Shown in pieces: positions 60,576 through 64,000 of a stretch of 64,000 nucleotides of DNA (its first letter is position 1; every line of letters begins with the position of its first letter). Source of the DNA: JANQTF01 sp041741415 (GTDB lineage: Bacteria > Bacteroidota > Bacteroidia > J057); contig JBGSKC010000033.1 of assembly GCA_041741415.1 (NCBI GenBank), positions 1 through 64,000 of the forward strand, written 5' to 3'. Both the position numbers and the translations under genes were made by a program. The notes beneath the pieces are model-generated. The model saw nothing but the letters and a program-made list of their open reading frames with translations, made no database searches and was not told where the DNA came from.

Positions 60576-60656
60576 CAGGACGGTAATCCTGGAATTTCAA
60601 GAGCAAGGGCCAGGGTAGAATCTCCCCAATGTGGGATTGATTCCCCTGGTTTTTTA
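60576..60656 (+). ncRNA. Structured RNA element, copy 2
   Basis: TAATCCTGGAATT, CAAGAGCAAGGGC, then CCAGGG/CCCTGG, TA bulge, GAATC/GATTC, TT bulge, TCCC/GGGA, 6-nt loop, and six Ts. It lies 291 bp after copy 1 and 93 nt before the kinase ATG. Its intrinsic-terminator form means it either ends a small RNA or attenuates transcription into the kinase gene. The upstream TTAACATGCA resembles TATACTTGCA before copy 1. Confidence 0.6.
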
Positions 60657-60748
60657 TTTTCCGTTCCTTTCTTGTCTTTTCCTCCGGGCGAAATTTGGCT
60701 AATCAGGCCTTTTTCCGCTATTTGATCTTCTCCATTCCTCTCCCCCTT

Positions 60749-63157
60749 ATGATCAGGCAGAAAGGCTGGCCCTGGATTGCAATCCTCGGCGCTTATTATC
60801 TCGGGCTGGGCTTGCTAGCCTTCCAATTTTCCCTCGCCATTGGCGGGGTGCGCGCCCAACTGGAAGGAGTGGAGCTGGAGGCAGAATTTGAAGGCAACGA
60901 CTGGGTTCGGTGGGAAGACAGCGACGGAGGGGTCATTGCCCGTTCTGTGCATCCGCTGCCACGGTCGCGCCCCATTGACCGCGACCAGATCCGGCCCGGA
61001 GACCGCCTCCTCGAACTCGATTACTGGCCGATCACCAAGGCCGAGGCCGCCGAAAACATTACTACTTCTGTGCGGCCGCTTGTCATCGCCAAGCTTGAAC
61101 GCACCGACCCCGTCTCTTTTACCCGCGAGGAAATCGAGACCTACATCCGCAGCGGCTTCCGCCTCACCTTTTCCTTCAACGACGTTATCCCCTACTGGCA
61201 CATCCTCGGCTGGCTTGTGGGCCTTGGCGCTTTCGTTGCCCTCGTGATGCTGGCCATCCTGCTGCCCCTCATCCGGGCCCAGCAGGGTAGCTCATTTCTG
61301 CTGCTCGGCGTGGTGCTGTCGGCCCTGCTGCTTTTTTTGCTGCAGCTTTTCCGGCACCTTTACCTCTACATCGAGAGTGACCTCACCAGCATTGCCCCCG
61401 AAAAGCTCTTTATTGTGGGCTTTTCCGTGCTGCTCATGGGCTACGCCCAATTTTACTTCGCCTTCCGAAGCCAGCTCGGCAAATTCTGGTACTACCTGCC
61501 AGGCCTGCTAGTGAGCATCTGGATCCTTATGCAGGTTGTGGACATCCTCTACCTGAGCCGCGACATGAAGCATTTCCACGACGAAGTGGAGGCTGTACTG
61601 GGCGCGTTTTTTATGCTACACCTGGCAGTGGCGGTGTTTCTGTACCTCAGCGACCAAAGCCTCGCCAGAACCCCGCGCATTTTCTGGTCCATCATGGCCG
61701 TGGGCATGCTGGCCGTGCTGGGCCTCGTTGCATTTGTGCTGCCGGCAGAATGGCTGCCCTTTCATCGCGAGCATGTGTTTTTCCTTCAGCTTTTGCTGAG
61801 CTATTTCCCGTTGGTCAATGCCACCTACCTGCAATTGCAGTTTGGCAAAGTGAGCCTCGTCGTTACCCAAACCATTCAGTACCTCGTGGCCATCGTGGTG
61901 AGTGTGGTGCTCTACCTGCTCATCGTTCAGCTGTTTGACTACCTCAACACCAGCATCCGCTACCGGCGCATTCTGGAGTTTCTGACCTTTGTGATCGGGG
62001 CCATTGGCTTTCGGGTGCTGTATCAGTCAAATGAAAGCCGCCTGAGGAAATACTTTGTCACCAGCCAGCAGGAAAAGGCCACCATTTTCCGGAATTTCAT
62101 CGCACAGATTCCGCAGTACACCCAGGCCGAGCAACTTCGCAGCGAAATTGTGAAGCAGGTGAAGCAATATTTTCAGACTGAGCAGGTGGATTTTTGGTGG
62201 AATACCGGCCAGGGAGAGGTGCGAATGCAGGCTGATGACCATCGCCAGCTGGCAACGGTGTACCATGTTTTGGAAGAAAGGCGCAGCAACTGGAGCCGGG
62301 CCAAGGAAATCGCCAACGTGAAGCTGGGGCCCGAACTGGAGGAATACCTGCTTGGCAGGGGCTTTCACCTGGTGTTTCGGGTAACGGTGGACGAAGACAA
62401 TTTTGCCCTCCTCACGCTGGGCCGCAAGCGCATGGGCGTGTACAACCTCTCCGACATCGAGCTGATGTCGCAGCTCGTTCAGCAAACCCAGCTCACCCTC
62501 AACGTGCTGCAGCTCGTTACCCGCGAAAAGGAACTGATTCAACAGACCTACGAAGCCAATCTCACGGCCCTCAGGTCTCAGATCAATCCTCACTTTCTGT
62601 TTAACACCCTCAACTCCATCGGAGAGCTGGTGCATGAATCCGCCGACCTGGCCGAAGCCGCGGTGGAAAAGCTCGCCTTCATTTTTCGATACACCCTCCA
62701 GAAATCCAGTCAGAATTTTGTGCCCCTGAGCGAAGAAATGCGGCTGATTGAAACCTATCTGGACCTGGAAAAAATCCGCTTCGGCGACCGCCTCGAAACC
62801 CATGTGTCGGTGGCCCCCGGCACCCGGGAAGTGCAGATCCCGGCCTTCATTCTGCAAACCCTCGTGGAAAACTGCATCAAGCACGGCATCGCCAAAATCC
62901 TTCACAAAGGCGTGGTTTCGATTGATATCAGGCGTGAAGGCGACTGGCTCATCAGCGATGTGTTTGACAATGGCCCCGGCATCGATTTGTCGAGGATTTA
63001 TAAAAGCACGGGGCTGAGCAACTCCATTGCCCGGCTCGAAAACTTGTATGACCAGAAAAACCTGCTTCAGTTTCAGAACACTGGTGATGGCACCCTGGTC
63101 ACAATGCGAATTCCGATTCGGCAGGACATTTATCCTGCCGCTTCAGGAGAGGAATAG
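60749..63157 (+). CDS. LytS/YehU-type membrane sensor histidine kinase
   Basis: 802 residues from ATG 60749. A TTG start 54 nt upstream is possible but less likely. A first membrane helix (WPWIAILGAYYLGLGLLAF) is followed by an exported segment with a PDZ-like look (RPGDRLLELDYWPITKAEA, 45-135). Then come seven or more membrane helices (about 150-420), a GAF-like cytoplasmic domain (about 440-590) and the His_kinase domain with INPHFLFNTLNSIGELV (His615). The ATPase part has LVENCIKHGI and DNGPGI. It would phosphorylate the LytTR regulator encoded 133 bp downstream. Confidence 0.92.
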   Translation: MIRQKGWPWIAILGAYYLGLGLLAFQFSLAIGGVRAQLEGVELEAEFEGNDWVRWEDSDGGVIARSVHPLPRSRPIDRDQIRPGDRLLELDYWPITKAEAAENITTSVRPLVIAKLERTDPVSFTREEIETYIRSGFRLTFSFNDVIPYWHILGWLVGLGAFVALVMLAILLPLIRAQQGSSFLLLGVVLSALLLFLLQLFRHLYLYIESDLTSIAPEKLFIVGFSVLLMGYAQFYFAFRSQLGKFWYYLPGLLVSIWILMQVVDILYLSRDMKHFHDEVEAVLGAFFMLHLAVAVFLYLSDQSLARTPRIFWSIMAVGMLAVLGLVAFVLPAEWLPFHREHVFFLQLLLSYFPLVNATYLQLQFGKVSLVVTQTIQYLVAIVVSVVLYLLIVQLFDYLNTSIRYRRILEFLTFVIGAIGFRVLYQSNESRLRKYFVTSQQEKATIFRNFIAQIPQYTQAEQLRSEIVKQVKQYFQTEQVDFWWNTGQGEVRMQADDHRQLATVYHVLEERRSNWSRAKEIANVKLGPELEEYLLGRGFHLVFRVTVDEDNFALLTLGRKRMGVYNLSDIELMSQLVQQTQLTLNVLQLVTREKELIQQTYEANLTALRSQINPHFLFNTLNSIGELVHESADLAEAAVEKLAFIFRYTLQKSSQNFVPLSEEMRLIETYLDLEKIRFGDRLETHVSVAPGTREVQIPAFILQTLVENCIKHGIAKILHKGVVSIDIRREGDWLISDVFDNGPGIDLSRIYKSTGLSNSIARLENLYDQKNLLQFQNTGDGTLVTMRIPIRQDIYPAASGEE

Positions 63158-63290
63158 GCACGGGATTTGCGTTTTTGGTCTTCGATGTAAAGTCCTTTTT
63201 TTCGCTGAAAGATTTGGCGATATTTTCCTTTCGTTCTCGAGTGCTTTTTCTTCTATTTGACGAAAAACGAATTCACCTCACCTCACAGAC

Positions 63291-64000
63291 ATGTCCCAAA
63301 AGCTCAAGGTACTCATTGCCGACGACGAACTGCCTGCTCGCAACAAAATGAAGCGTCTTCTTCAGAAGTTTGAAGAAGAAGTTGAACTGGTTCATGCTGC
63401 CGAAAACGGCTTCGATGCCTTGGAGCACATCCACTCTTTGAAGCCAGACCTCGTGTTTCTCGACATCGAGATGCCAGGCCTCAACGGCCTCGAAGTGGCT
63501 GAAAGCATTGACCTCGACGACATGCCCGCCGTGGTCTTTGCCACTGCCTACAGCGAGCATGCCATCAAGGCCTTTGAACTGAACGCGATTGACTATTTGC
63601 TCAAGCCCTTCAACGAAGACAGGCTCAAGGCCTCCATCGACAAAGTGCTCCAGAATCGCAGCGGCTCGGCCCTCGACAAAGGGAAAATTGCCGAAATGCT
63701 CAAAAGCGAGCTGGCTGAGGACATCAAGATTCCGTTTGCAAATAAGGTCCCCATCCCTACCCGCGACCGCTACAAACTGGTTGATTACAGCGAAATCCTC
63801 TGCATTGAGGTCGAAGAGCGGAGTGTTCGCCTATGGACTCCAGAGCGCTCCTATTTGCTCAACCACACCCTCGATACCTTTGAGCGCAAGCTCCCCGAAG
63901 ACGACTTCTTCCGTGTTAACCGCTCCTGCATCATCGGGCTGGCCCACGTGAAGGAAATCGTGATCTGGTTTGGTAACCGTTTCAAAATCATTCTCACGAA
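63291..64000 (+). CDS. LytTR-family response regulator, 3' end missing
   Basis: 236 codons to the window edge. Receiver domain: acidic pair D11-D12, phospho-acceptor Asp58 (LVFLDIEMPGLNG), FATAYSEHAIKAFELNAIDYLLKPF with the conserved Lys. After a linker, the LytTR DNA-binding domain starts near 150 (VPIPTRDRYKLVDYSEILCIEVEERSVRLWT) and includes FFRVNRSCIIGLAHVKEI. It forms a two-component system with the LytS-type kinase upstream. Only the last few residues should be missing. Confidence 0.94.
   Translation, partial: MSQKLKVLIADDELPARNKMKRLLQKFEEEVELVHAAENGFDALEHIHSLKPDLVFLDIEMPGLNGLEVAESIDLDDMPAVVFATAYSEHAIKAFELNAIDYLLKPFNEDRLKASIDKVLQNRSGSALDKGKIAEMLKSELAEDIKIPFANKVPIPTRDRYKLVDYSEILCIEVEERSVRLWTPERSYLLNHTLDTFERKLPEDDFFRVNRSCIIGLAHVKEIVIWFGNRFKIILT

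Larger units (their letters stand above)
59979..60748. other. Long intergenic region with two related structured RNA elements
   Basis: 770 bases between mltG and the LytS-type kinase, with no convincing ORF. It contains an exact TAnnTTTG box (60065-60072), a 12-bp palindrome TTTTGCGCAAAA (60531-60542) and the two related hairpin elements listed separately. The stretch 60080-60270 shows AT-rich sequence with several TTTTG/CTTG words but no clear structure. Confidence 0.7.

Overview
The window reads as chromosomal DNA of a Bacteroidota bacterium, probably a GC-moderate member of the Saprospiria/Lewinella side of the phylum. The class assignment is an inference. The phylum is well supported by several signs. 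There are cargo proteins of the type IX secretion system (a gliding-motility-associated C-terminal domain at 9325-10740, a type A sorting domain at 13429-15588, and a giant Ig/PKD/MAM surface protein at the left edge). There is a TonB-dependent receptor paired with a DUF4249 lipoprotein. Rho carries a long charged low-complexity insertion. Several start sites have promoter boxes of the TTG...TAnnTTTG type.

Layout: 1-7305 is the 5' part of a giant secreted mosaic protein (minus strand). 7643-9261 is a PhoR/PhoB-like two-component pair. 9325-15588 holds secreted or lipid-anchored proteins, including one gene split by a single in-frame TAG. 15813-17511 has murA and a YjbR-like gene. 17538-18158 is the 3' half of an Rpn/PD-(D/E)XK transposase-like gene. 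18416-24883 mixes lipoproteins, a carboxylate/amino acid symporter, a DUF3089 lipase-like protein, a double universal stress protein and a lytic transglycosylase. 24991-26409 has gapA and tRNA-Glu(TTC). 26530-30513 has a beta-helix lipoprotein, a highly structured intergenic stretch, a rhodanese lipoprotein and two tandem outer-membrane paralogues.

30716-35832 holds a DUF4340-like protein, an SDR plus aldehyde dehydrogenase pair (possibly the lower kynurenine pathway), a deoxyhypusine-synthase-like enzyme with its own promoter, and a DinB-fold protein. 35833-36570 is a gene-free patch with a 36-bp minisatellite and several palindromic repeats. 36571-38577 is a NatAB-type ABC exporter. 38773-42903 is a translationally coupled ravA-viaA-EamA operon. 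42976-45441 has small stress and metabolism genes plus a cluster of four DnaA-box-like sites. 45595-49769 has clpC, a solitary nuoH and a small conserved lipoprotein. 49957-53657 has serS and rho. 53739-56899 has a TonB receptor and its DUF4249 partner. 57000-58816 has a membrane-anchored AraC regulator coupled to a NUDIX hydrolase. 58941-59978 is mltG. 60749-64000 is a LytS/LytTR two-component system that runs off the right edge.

The most unusual signal is in the 770-bp gap between mltG and the LytS-type kinase. Two copies of an ~80-nt element lie 291 bp apart. Each folds into the same bulged three-part hairpin followed by a T-run. Three stem positions differ between copies by compensating base changes (U-A to C-G). 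This points to a tandem pair of structured RNAs (sibling sRNAs or tandem attenuators) that I do not recognise as a known class. Other points worth checking are the structured region after the beta-helix lipoprotein (27761-27985), the DnaA-box cluster (43571-43621), the TAG-split gene (11999-13261), and MurA with Asp in place of the fosfomycin-target Cys.
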